This document shows, piece after piece, positions 33,704-42,974 of a stretch of DNA of 64,000 bases. Made by a program: the position numbers and the translations under genes. Position 1 is the stretch's first letter; each line of letters begins with the position of its first letter. Location: positions 39,234,444 to 39,298,443 of the forward strand of contig CM055101.1 in assembly GCA_029204225.1 (NCBI GenBank), given 5' to 3'. This DNA is from Diphasiastrum complanatum. Its lineage: Eukaryota; Streptophyta; Lycopodiopsida; Lycopodiales; Lycopodiaceae. The notes beneath the pieces are model-generated. The model was not told the origin of the DNA, did no database searches, and saw nothing but the letters and a program-made list of their open reading frames with translations.

Positions 33704-35357
33704 ATGGAAAAGGTCCAAGCGATGATGATCCGACATTATGAAGTTAGAAAAAATGGTAAGAACATTTATTGTGGATTTCGGTTTTCAATTGTATGCTTTT
33801 CTTCAACTAATATGTTTTAGTAATGAAATTTTTGTTTTACAGATTGCGGAGGTAAAGTTATATTTGTTATTAAGTTGGACGAAGCAAAAATCGTAAAAGG
33901 GCATAAACTTGAACGTGTCACAATCACCTTGATGAATCGTGAATTGCAACAGTTTGGCGGAAGTTATTGTAAAGAATTTAGCGTGCAATCCGAAAATCAC
34001 ATATGGTGGATAGCTTTATTTGAAGTTCCTAAGGAGTCTCACGACGTACTAGAGTGGCTATTTGAAAAATGTAGTATATCTAAGATAATACATGCACAAA
34101 ATGAAGGCAAATTGCTCAATGTTGAAGGAGAAAGCTTTGCTATAGAATGGCACCTAGCTGCTGATTTGAAGACTTTGAAATGCATGTACGGTTGTGGTCT
34201 TGGTACAAATGCAAAGAATTTTTGTATATATTGTATGTTTGAATCTGGGCGGAACAAAAGTATTTTGAATTCCAACCAACGTCTTGCACCAAATAGGCAC
34301 AATCTAGACAAAGCTTGGAGTCATGTGTTGAACATTCCTCTCGAAAGAGTCCATTTTTGCACAATGCATGGTGAATTATGAATAGTGGACAAATTATTGT
34401 TTTTGCATTGTTGTTACGCATGGAACATGCAGTCCAAATCAAGAGCAGATGTTAGCATTAGAAATCTAGAGATAATTTTATCCGATATGGGATTGCACGG
34501 GGGCCATGTGAGTCTTACCAAAGACGTTGAGATGAGTGGAAAAACGCAAGATGTTCTAGCAAAAGTTTCAATGGGTGTTGCGAAAGCGAGACACCTATTG
34601 TCAAATCATACTGCACGTGAAAGCAGTGTTGAATGAGAGTACTGGAGGAAAATATGTCAATGCACAACAAATATTGGCTCAGATCCTCGCATGGCAAGTA
34701 TACGTGCTAAGGTTTGGCAAGCATTTGATGCCTTGTCACAAACTATCAACAAAAAGATTGTGAGAGATGAAGATTTGGATAGATACGCAAGAGAAGTTAA
34801 AACATTTACTAAATTGATGATCGATGCATGGGGAGAAACACACATAACTCACTATATGGTATGTGTGTCTCATATTTTTTACTTTCGTATTTATGTATTT
34901 GTAAAGATTTAAACTAATACAAATTTTCTATGAACAGCACATCTTCTATGCTCATGGACCTTGGTTTATGAAAACCTATGGATCATTAGCTATTTGGAAT
35001 ACGCAAGGCATGGAAAAGAGTCATTACAGGGCAAAGGCTGCGTAATTCAAAAATTCACAGCATGGCAGAGAAAAGGGTCTTAGCAATGCATTGATTGAGA
35101 TATTCCAATGGTTTTACAGAGGAGTTTTGGGCCGAGGACACTTTCAAAACACAAGAACTGAAGAGTTGTGTTCAATGATCTCCAATTCAAATTCAGTCAG
35201 AAAGTCAACATGGAAGCCCTCTAATGATAGAACAAGGCATCAAGAATGGAGGATGTCTAGAGTCCGAGTTGGAAAGAGATGGATGCCGAGGACACCAACA
35301 TCCAATGTTTTGGAAAACAGCACTAGAGAAACTACGGAAACTGATAAGATGGAATAG
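33704..35357 (+). pseudogene. Gene A: intron-containing orphan with CX3CX9CX2C motif, candidate transposase
   Basis: Three exons can be read: 33704-33755, 33843-34858 and 34938-35357. The introns (87 and 79 nt) begin GTAAG/GTATG and end ACAG, and the frame carries through both. Features: a strand-rich start (GGKVIFVIKLDEAKIV), FAIEWHLAADLKTLKCMYGC, then CX3CX9CX2C (CMYGCGLGTNAKNFCIYC), RVHFCTMHGEL, and a C-terminal QGMEKSHYRAKAA...ALIEIFQWFYRG. Three in-frame stops (34379, 34634, about 35043) break it; the first could be a CGA to TGA change. The layout recalls orphan protein families I have seen across eukaryotes with a D-K-Cys-pair core, but I cannot name it. As the leftmost gene of an inverted-repeat unit it is the best transposase candidate (inference). 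Confidence 0.55.
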
Positions 35358-35490
35358 AAACAATTTATGTTGAATTGTAATTCAAATATTCCTTTGTGAT
35401 AAATATTACTGCCGAATTGGATTGTTGTTATAAATAGAAATTATTTTATTTGATTTTATAGTAATATCTATTTTTGGATACACGTCCCTC

Positions 35491-35498
35491 TATATAAG
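35491..35498 (+). promoter_or_regulatory. TATA box of gene B
   Basis: TATATAAG about 125-130 bp upstream of the ATG at 35623, in a short intergenic space between gene A and gene B. Confidence 0.6.
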
Positions 35499-35622
35499 AG
35501 TGGGGGTTTTCATTTTGTTGTCACTTCTTGCTTTGTTGAAATTTGTTTCCTCGTAATTTAGCTTGTCTTGTTCAATTAGACTACTAGTTTGTTGGTCAAT
35601 TAGTGTTCTTAGTTGCATAACA

Positions 35623-37063
35623 ATGTCGTCCCCTAAAATAGAGTTGGCCAATCTGCTAGCCCCCACAGAGTTTTTAGATCAGTTAGATCATACCTATTGT
35701 ATGTTTACCGGTAGAATAGACACGCTTGCCACTCTACGGGCTAATACGGATGCATTCACGTACGTGAGTGAGTATATAGATAAAACTTTGAAGCCTTATG
35801 CCATACAAATTCCTGGCTCAACTATCATGTGGATTCCATATAACTTGCTTAGGTATATATGGAAAGGAGATAGACCCTTTATCGCTCGTCTCAACAGATT
35901 TATAAGTCACTTGGGTAACGATCATTACTTGGAGCTGACAAAGGATCAGCTGAAAACTTTTGATCTTGAAAGTGTAGGAAAGAAGTTTCTATCCGGTGAG
36001 ATTACTGTTGTTTTTTTGCTTAATGAGTTTCCAGCGACAAACACAATCCTAGTGAGCAGGTGAACGAGATGAACGACCCGGGTGAAGAGAAAGATTTATT
36101 TGTGCAGCACGAAGCAGTCTTGGCTGCGCAAGAGGCAACAGGTGCACCCACATCAGCAGAGCCAGAAGATATAGATGAGTCCGATGATGTCGTGCTTCGA
36201 ATCCATGGCCTTGTTCCAATCATCATTGATGGGCAGGAGTATGTGTTCATGCATGACTTGCAACATATTCTTGGCTTGCGAGAAGATGAGATGCTGGCAG
36301 CATTGGTAAATTTGCAGAATGGCAGTTCCACTTTCGACCACACCCAGCCCAACTACACGTATGAGAAGCTGATCGGGCATGACACGGACACCACCGAGCA
36401 AGCACTGGCAAGGGTGCTTTGCCAATTGAAAACGCTTCAACCACCACCAGTTCAAACGAGGCCATTCGAGGTACTCGAAGGGAAAACTGCTGACGTGAAG
36501 TACAAAGGCAAAGGAATTGACCTTGCGCAAACCGAAGACATTGATGAAGGTACCGAGGCAAGTCTGACCCAACAATTCAACTTGCGTGTGTTTGTTATGT
36601 TTGTTTGTCTTCATTATACTCATTTTGCAATAATTTGAACCAAATACAGAATGCAGTGGAGCTTGATGCATTTGCAATGCGAAGGGGTGGCTCTCGGGAG
36701 AAAGTTGAAGCAGGAACTCTGGACAGGTCTATGGCCCACTACATTGGGAACTTGTCCAACAACTTTATTTTCTGCTTCAGCAACAAGTACAGCCCAGATG
36801 GACAGACAGAGCTTCTTAAATTCAAAGCACTCTCCAAGCACATTGGTGAGCTGGACTTGTCACCGCCAGTGCCAAAGGCTTACTGTGTCCTCCGAAAAGC
36901 CGTTTTGAATTATTTATGCCCTGGATTCGAGACCCGGCTCATTCTCTCGAGTTTAATTGGCCCTTATGATTTTCATGCCAGGGCGCGACCAGTGTCCCGT
37001 TTAACCTGGTCAAACGGTCCCTGGTCGCGCCTTGGCATGATTTCCATAGTACCATTCCCATAG
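35623..37063 (+). pseudogene. Gene B: unknown protein
   Basis: Start ATG at 35623 (MSSPKIELANLLAPTEFLDQ). The first frame runs about 145 codons to 36062 and the second starts before 36060 (VNEMNDPGEEKDLFVQHEAV), so a frameshift lies near 36040. A 62-nt intron (36588-36649) fits, joining FNLR to NAVELDAFAMRRGG. The middle part has DGQEYVFMHDLQHILGLRED, which faintly recalls the fold signature of BRO-N/KilA-N type domains (weak). The end reads LRKAVLNYLCP and runs into the hairpin at 36974, so the true stop is unclear. No known function. Confidence 0.5.
36974..37039. other. Strong hairpin between convergent genes B and C
   Basis: CATGCCAGGGCGCGACCAGT pairs with the complement of ACTGG/CCTGGTCGCGCCTTGGCATG across a loop of about 9 bases. 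The stem is 28-29 bp with few mismatches and is GC-rich in AT-rich surroundings. It may be a foldback insertion or a shared 3'-end element. Confidence 0.75.
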
Positions 37064-37158
37064 TACTGAAAATTTTAAATCATTGCATTCACATAGATGA
37101 TACTAAAAAATTCAAATGACTGCATTCACATAAACAGTACTAAAATCAGATATCAAAC

Positions 37159-38472
37159 TCAATCACAACAATTTGCATTCACACAACCTGAAATTCTGTA
37201 AGATACTTGACACCAAATATTCAGTATATTATAAATAAAATCATGTACATGATATTTTAAATTGCACTCTCTCCTTAGCCTTCTAGCTAGGTGGAGATCT
37301 TTCGGGAGTATTGTGACTCTCTTCCCGTGCACTACAAAATGAGTCCTCAAAGAGCTGCATTAGGTACATTTCCGCAGACTCTTGTATTGCAGACACCGCA
37401 TCTGCTGTAACTCTGTTCCCCAAGGAAAATTCATCGACTATTTCTTTTACAAGCCTCACAAAAGGGGCCCTAGGGATAAAAAAAATTTACGGACTTCTGA
37501 TAGCTCCGTATATCTTGGAGCCACTTTGTGATCCTGCGCTTTCTACGCGGCCGAGGAGGTGGTGCCTGCATCCTACGGAGCTCCTTTCCAGCCCATGGTG
37601 CTGCACGAGGGGCCGGCCTATCCCTGCCACGCTCTACGGTCCTACTTGGGCCAGCTGCGACAGAACTTGGAGGCGGTGGAGGTGGTGGAGGTGGTGGTGG
37701 TGGTGGGGGTGGTGGTGGAGGCAGTGGAGGCGGTGGAGGCGGTGGAGGTGGAGGCGGTGGAGGCGATGTTGGCGGTGTGGGCAGTGGTGATGGCTGCTGA
37801 GCTGCAGGCTTCCGTCGCTTTGATGTAGACCCTGCCTTGCGAGGATTCTTTCTTTTTTGCTCGTGTGCTCTTCTCTCTGACCATCTATGGGTCGCCTTCT
37901 GCTTCATCCTTGTTGTGTTCGACATCGGGGTGCCCTCATCAGAACCACCCATCAGCAACGACATCATCGAACTCATCAATGGGCCGTGACTTGGAGGTGA
38001 CACGGTGGGTGTGGTGTCCCCCGATATGCCTAAATTTGATGTGTCCATGCCCATTGCTGGTGGAAATGGGTCGAAGAAAGAATCATTTAGAACCGGCAAC
38101 TCACCCGATGCCGCAAGCTCCTCATCTAGGAACTTCATTGTTTCCTCCCGCTCAATTGCTGTCAGAAAATGGCTTTTTTTCTCATGTTGGCTGCTGCTAC
38201 TACTGCTGCTGGTCCTCTTGCTGCTGATGGTCTTCTTGATGTTGCTGCTCAGTCTGGTCCTCCTGTGCAGCTGTTGTACGGGCCATGTCCTCCTCAGCTT
38301 CACGCTGAGTGGCCGGATCTTCCTGAGATGCTATAGGGCTGTGACTCCTACTCCTGCTTTTGCTCTCCCTTCTCTCTCTCTCATCAAGGGTGGCTAGTGC
38401 ATCCCTATGGAGCAATGCAGTCACTCTGGGATCTCTAGCCGTTTGTTTCGTCCGTGCCATTTCCTCAGACAT
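37159..38472 (-). pseudogene. Gene C: histone H3-like protein with a long disordered insert
   Basis: In-frame ATGs lie at 38472 (MSEE) and 38460. The second has the better context (G at -3, G at +4) and gives MARTKQTAR, identical to the start of histone H3. An Arg/Ser stretch and Gln-rich tract follow, then a charged segment (HFLTAIEREETMKFLDEELA), then about 40 prolines at 37665-37795, then RRKRRITKWLQDIRSYQKS. This leads into an H3 fold: APFVRLVKEIVDEF, NRVTADAVSAIQESAEMYL, LFEDS, HGKRVTILPKDLHLARR. By eye about half of 80 fold positions match canonical H3, including H3 positions K56, R83, LFED, H113, KRVT, PKD, LARR. Loop 1 has the canonical H3 length, unlike CENH3. Frames change at a CAG run (about 38200-38230), an 8-base T run (37478-37485) and near 37340, so this copy is broken, or the runs hide sequencing errors. 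Confidence 0.8.
37665..37795 (-). repeat. Proline-coding minisatellite in gene C
   Basis: The plus strand is a degenerate array of GGTGGA/GGCGGT/GGAGGC units. On the minus strand it encodes nearly pure proline in the insert of the H3-like protein. Length change here would alter the insert without leaving frame when in multiples of three. Confidence 0.85.
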
Positions 38473-39075
38473 TGGTTAGCCTTTGAAAACGTATCAGAGA
38501 ACACGAGAGATGAAAAACAAAGAATTTAAAAAAACTGACACTCTGACACTCAAGGGATGAAGTGGAGAAATGAGGACCCAATCACCCTTACATAGTGAAG
38601 GGTTCTATTTTTAGTAAGTGTCCCTATAAAAGTTTTGGCCTCTTTTCCAAATATAGTATGTTCTTGTCTAGGCTCATGAGGAAAAATCCTAATTGCCTAT
38701 CAGTGAAAACCTTCGAAGAAAACCAGTAATAGTATTAAAATGCATATCACTAAACGATTTAAACCCTAACAAGTTTCAACCTTGGACATCCACAAATGTA
38801 GTAACAGGCATATAAAATGTGACAACGCAAAAGTAACGTCAAAACGTAACCAAATATATTAGAATAGAGTCAAAACACAACCAACTAATTGTGTTTTCTA
38901 TTTTCCATTAGATTAAATTCTTTATTCCCATTGGACTCCTAATGTCCATGTTTGTAAAAATGAAACACATTCATGATCTTTTTTGGCTCGTCTCCGTATC
39001 TGCAAAACCGGACACAAAGTTAATAATCCTATATTTATTCAACATTACTATTTAAAATTCAAAATCTGATGGAAA
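38473..39075. other. Intergenic space between genes C and D
   Basis: AT-rich, no coding signal. Direct ACTGACACTCTGACACTCAAG lies at 38537-38557, close to gene C. A TATAAAAG at 38623 points right, away from gene C. No promoter can be assigned with confidence. Confidence 0.5.
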
Positions 39076-40281
39076 TTAGGGACTCACATTTTGTCCATTA
39101 CGAGTGAAGACAAAATCTTCTGGCACATCAACAAAAGTCAATCCAAGCATATGCCGAAGATCTTCTAGGTTGCACTCCTTATTTATATAAATTTCTCGTA
39201 TTTCATCATGGGACAAATGTATGGATATCTCCACGTCTTGCTGATTCGTCTCCGCGTCCAGAGGGTCCCATCGGCCATGACCAAACTTATATCGCCTATA
39301 AATGAAACTTAAGGAGCATGTTTGACGTGAAATATGATACCTTATGGTCATTGTTTCACAAGAGAGCTTACACCTTATTAAATCTCCTTTATGCTCCATT
39401 TCCTTTGAATCCCATGCGACAAATATGTTGTCCAATAGTGATGATTCTGTTGATTTCCATGCCCACATCGTGTTTGTTTTCCTAAAGGGGACCGCCTTAA
39501 ATATGGCAACAAATACGGTGATCGGCACAGAGATGCTAGTGTAGACTCGTTTGGATCCGAATGTTGGCTTCATATTACCATTAATCTCTTTGAGAAGTTG
39601 TCTCTTCGTTAATTCAATAGTCAGTTGGTCAACATATGGCCACTCGTGAGAATTGATTGCAGGCTCAGAAGTTGGTGCTAATTTGCCTTGGCCAAAGTTT
39701 TTTTTTTGGAACTTCGTATATGTGATCGTAAAAGAAAATGCCCATTTTGATTAGGGCAGAGGATGCCAACCCACCATATATTAGTTCTCCATATTTGGCG
39801 TGTATGGCGGAGAATTTTTCAGTGAAGGACTTCACGTTTTGCCAGTCGAAGCTATTTGAAGGAAAGACATCTACACCAGGCATTAATGCAACATTATTAT
39901 CCATTACAATAACATAATAATAATTCAAACATAATAGTTAACACAAGAATAAAAGAGGTGAGACCTACAATGTGACTGTATGGTTCTATCTAAAATAGCC
40001 ACATCCAATAAAATATCTCGGCGCATGTATACGTGTTGCACATTTGCAAGGTATTTGCCATTTTGGTCGATCTTGAATTCGTGGATCCTTCCTTTCCAAT
40101 GGTAGTCTTGGTTGTTTCGCTTCCTCTTTGCAACTTTGTGAGTTCCTTTGCCCGATGGTTGCATGTAAACCCAGTCAAAAGTTGAAAATGTATGGGGCAC
40201 CCAATGCTCATTGGAATCTTTGATGTGTGCAACAATGGAAGCTAGTTGATTCTTGGGCTTCCTTGATTGAGTAGAGGCCAT
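39076..40281 (-). pseudogene. Gene D: protein with a BAH-like N-terminal region
   Basis: Start ATG at 40281 (MASTQSRKPKNQLASIVAHI). The first 110 residues contain WVYMQPSGKG, then YHWKGRIHEFKIDQNGKY, then VQHVYMRRDILLD. The spacing V-Y-x-P ... W-x-G-x-I ... V...Y-x-R-x-D is that of BAH domains, which bind nucleosomes or modified histone tails (family knowledge; the match is mine and unverified). After a break or intron near 39930-39970 the protein continues (MPGVDVFPSNSFDWQNVKSF, ALIKMGIFFYDHIYEVPKKK). After a T-run frameshift near 39705 it goes on to 39076 (NTMWAWKSTESSLLDNIFVA, HMLGLTFVDVPEDFVFTRNG). The C-terminal half is unrecognised. Its (TC)n(TG)n upstream tract starts about 100 bp before the ATG. 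Confidence 0.45.
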
Positions 40282-40379
40282 AATGGATGATGTAATGATA
40301 ATGTAGGATATGCGAAATAGTGTGTAGATCTTCAGATAAGGTGAACCAAAATAAAAAAAATAGAATATCTGTGGAGTAT

Positions 40380-40463
<84 letters not shown>
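40380..40463. repeat. Compound (CA)n(GA)n microsatellite
   Basis: About 8 CA units run straight into about 33 GA units, with further short GA runs to 40505. It lies just upstream of gene D on its strand. Confidence 0.95.
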
Positions 40464-40465
<2 letters not shown>

Positions 40466-40784
40466 CATTTAGAGAGAGACTACAAAATGAGAGAGAGAGA
40501 GAGATGAGAGATACAAGCTTGTGAACATTCAAAATTTGAAATAAGGACTAGGCTCACTTAGGATAAGGCTACTAGTAGATAGACAGGCTAGTTGATGTTA
40601 ACTTGTAGGCATAGTTATTGCTTTATCTAGGGTTAATGTAGGGTTAATGTTAGAGGTGTACTTTGTGGGCCCACACTTGATTTAATCTACACCATTGAAT
40701 TTGCCATGTCATATGGACCATTCCCTCTCAGTTGTCAATATTTTATTGGGACACATGTCATCATTAACACTAATTATAATTAGT

Positions 40785-40805
40785 GAAGAAGCCCTTTTTG
40801 AGTCC
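40785..40805 (-). repeat. Right terminal inverted repeat (core)
   Basis: The complement reads GGACTCAAAAAGGGCTTCTTC, one base from the left core. Confidence 0.65.
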
Positions 40806-40866
40806 TAATATGATTGGCATAATTTTCTTATCCACGAACTAACAATCTCCATCAAACCTAACTCTC

Positions 40867-42100
40867 GTGAGCGTATCGCAGCAGGTCCCTTACTGTGAAA
40901 CTTCGCCGGCGCACTTCTCGAGACTAGAGCGCACGGCTTCTACCGTTCCAGCATCCTCTCAGCCACCGTTCCATACACTAACTTGTATTTGTCACAATCA
41001 ATTGCTTCCACCTCCGCCCAGCCTGCAGTCACTGACACAACAGCCAACAAGCGGATGCATGGCACTGCCCCCTCCTCTTCATCTCCACCTACTACCAGAC
41101 GCCGCACCACACCACACCACTAACAGTTCCTGCATCTACCACTGCCACCTCCTATTCTGTACAGCCCTCTACTACTGTTTCTATTTTTGTTCCTATTTTT
41201 TCTGTTCAACCTGCAACTGCTGTCTCTGTTTCCATTCCCATATCTTCTATAGATACTGCTTCTACCTCTATTCCATCCTCTACCACTCCTTCCATTACTA
41301 TCGCTTCCTTCATCCCCCCTGCTTCCACCACCGTCCCTTTTCAATTCAATCCTTCATATTCACAGTTGTTTCCCGACACCCTGGCTTGGATGCAAGTCAT
41401 CAATTTCACACTGCCAGGCCATGGCTCATCTCCCCCTTCTTCTCCTTCCGTCCTCCACACCACCCTACAATTTCTCTCTGTTCCTCCCATTCTCTCTTTT
41501 GGACAAGCTGTCTCTCTCCCTTCTTCACTTCTGCTTCTCTCACACCCCTCACTTCTCCATCAAAAGCTGCCGAAGGCGACAAACCGTTGCCTGATGACGC
41601 ATTTATACAGACAGTTTTCATTCCATCACCTGATCATGCAGATCCCACTGCACCTGATGGCCAGAAATCATTAAAGAAGCTCATAGAGGAGGAGGATGAC
41701 GATACAGTACAAGTCGTCAGGGCCACTACATCACAAGCCCCTACTAGCGTAAGCGTACCGGCTGTTCCAACGGACTTATTGACAGCCTACCAAGCCTTGG
41801 GAACCTTCATTATCCAGGATGCGGTAGCCACCCGAACCTCTCTGGATAGTCGGGTATTGAAGTTAGCCACAAGCAACACGCAACTTTGAGCCGAGATTCA
41901 AAAGCTGCAACAGGAACTGCAAATAGCTCAACAACATGAGCTCAGTGGGCAACAAGAGATCCAAAAGCTGCAGCAAAAGGAAGATGGCCTAAATAAGCAT
42001 ATTCAAAGCCTCTATAAAGCAGTGATTCGGTCCACCACTATTGAAAAATCCGAAAAACCCAAAGGTGCCCTTAGACTGAGAGTATGTGCAAAAGATCCCG
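40867..42100 (+). pseudogene. Continuation of the post-pol ORF: Ser/Thr/Pro-rich region and coiled coil
   Basis: Frames change several times. One reads long Ser/Thr/Val/Pro repeats (PSTTVSIFVPIFSVQPATAV, IPSSTTPSITIASFIPPAST). A later one reads KAAEGDKPLPDDAFIQTVFI through LIEEEDDDTVQVV and LLTAYQALGTFIIQDAVATR. After a stop at 41887 a heptad-like coiled coil follows (AEIQKLQQELQIAQQHELSG, QEIQKLQQKEDGLNKHIQSL). It is not an enzyme. A structural or gag-like protein of the flanking gypsy element is the most likely source. Confidence 0.45.
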
Positions 42101-42974
42101 AAGGCGCCTCTAGAGTGAAGGCAACAAAAATGCGAAGGTGGGCTTGAAATGGATTCCAAGGCATTATGGCCACTCTGTCACATTTTTCACGAAGGTGAGA
42201 AAAAGGCGAAGGTGCCTAAAAAACGATTAAGGCACAAAAATCTCAAAGGTAAAAAATGTGATGGTCTAAAACATATAGTCGGCCTTTGGGTTTCAGGATG
42301 CTACGATTTGTTAAGGCTGAGCATAAGAAATCTAACAGCTTCATATAGTTTTTAATTGAAAACACTAACTTTGTTGACAATCTCTTTGAATATCCATCAA
42401 TAATTTAGAAACAATGAAAAAAATTATAGCATTTGAGTGATGGGCTAGATAATTTAGCTATTTGGCTTCATAAAGAGTGACAAAAAAGTAGCTGCTCATC
42501 ATTGTCAAAGTTTGTCGACATCGAAAAGTAGCATGATTCAGGTCCACTAGACAACACCACACTTGAATGTTGCACCTGTGGGCTCACCTGTGGGCTACAC
42601 ATGTGCACCTGTGGGCTGCACGTGAGATTTCATCCTCACCGCCTAGTCATGATCTTAATGTACTTTTAGCCTATTGGTCATGATTATGGACTTTTTCCAT
42701 AAAAAATGATGGAAATCAATGGATTTTTTACGGTGTTTTGAGATTTTTGAATTAGAATTCAAAATTTTGCTTGAAATTCATCAAAGCTACTGATCTTAAA
42801 CGTTTTCCAAAATTGTACGTATTTTTTTACAGTTATTTTGACTGATTCTAATTATTGCATGCTAGTTGACAATCAAAAGAGAGCTTAGATAGTGATTTTT
42901 AGCCAAAAATTGAGATTTTTGGGCTAGAAATGGGCTATATGAACCATGATTGACTAAAATCAGAACTAGTTGCT
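42101..42974. other. Unassigned region with a short tandem motif
   Basis: CACCTGTGGGCT appears three times at about 42576-42620 (with TACACATG and CACGTGA between), resembling the ACACGTGTGAA words of the copia LTRs. 42150-42260 has repeated GAAGGTGCC words. There is no gene. Part of it may be decayed LTR. Confidence 0.35.

Larger units (their letters stand above)
33394..40805. mobile_element. Inverted-repeat-bounded unit with four genes, including a histone H3-like gene
   Basis: 33394-33414 and 40785-40805 are inverted repeats matching at 20 of 21 bases. Weaker inverted similarity continues inward for about 50 more bases (CTAATCATAATTAG left, CTAATTATAATTAG in the complement of the right side, then TGCTAAT/TGTTAAT) and outward for about 17 bases. 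Inside are genes A and B (plus) and C and D (minus), converging on a hairpin at 36974-37039. There are no LTRs and no retroviral enzymes. The unit sits inside what looks like an ORF of a gypsy element. This supports a DNA transposon of about 7.4 kb, but no clean target duplication is visible and the transposase is not proven. Confidence 0.55.

Noticed and set aside
36947-37063. Reading gene B's last frame through the hairpin as real protein
   Set aside because: The palindrome forces the sequence; the likely C-terminus is before 36974 but cannot be fixed.
37159-37520. Centromeric H3 (CENH3) as identity of gene C
   Set aside because: Loop 1 has the canonical H3 length and the tail starts MARTKQTAR, not the MARTKH-type start of plant CENH3. 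The long insert fits neither, so I call it H3-like only.
37515-37828. Plus-strand Gly/Trp/Val-rich open frames
   Set aside because: They are the antisense of the proline-coding array in the H3-like gene and have only repeat composition.
40208-40532. Minus-strand Ser/Leu-repeat frames
   Set aside because: They are translations of the (GA)n microsatellite, as are those at 48445-48716 and 52755-53096.
33380-40808. PIF/Harbinger element with TTA/TAA target duplication
   Set aside because: TTA flanks the left end and TAA the right on the same strand, so it is not a direct repeat. GGGCC at the left end is not matched at the right.
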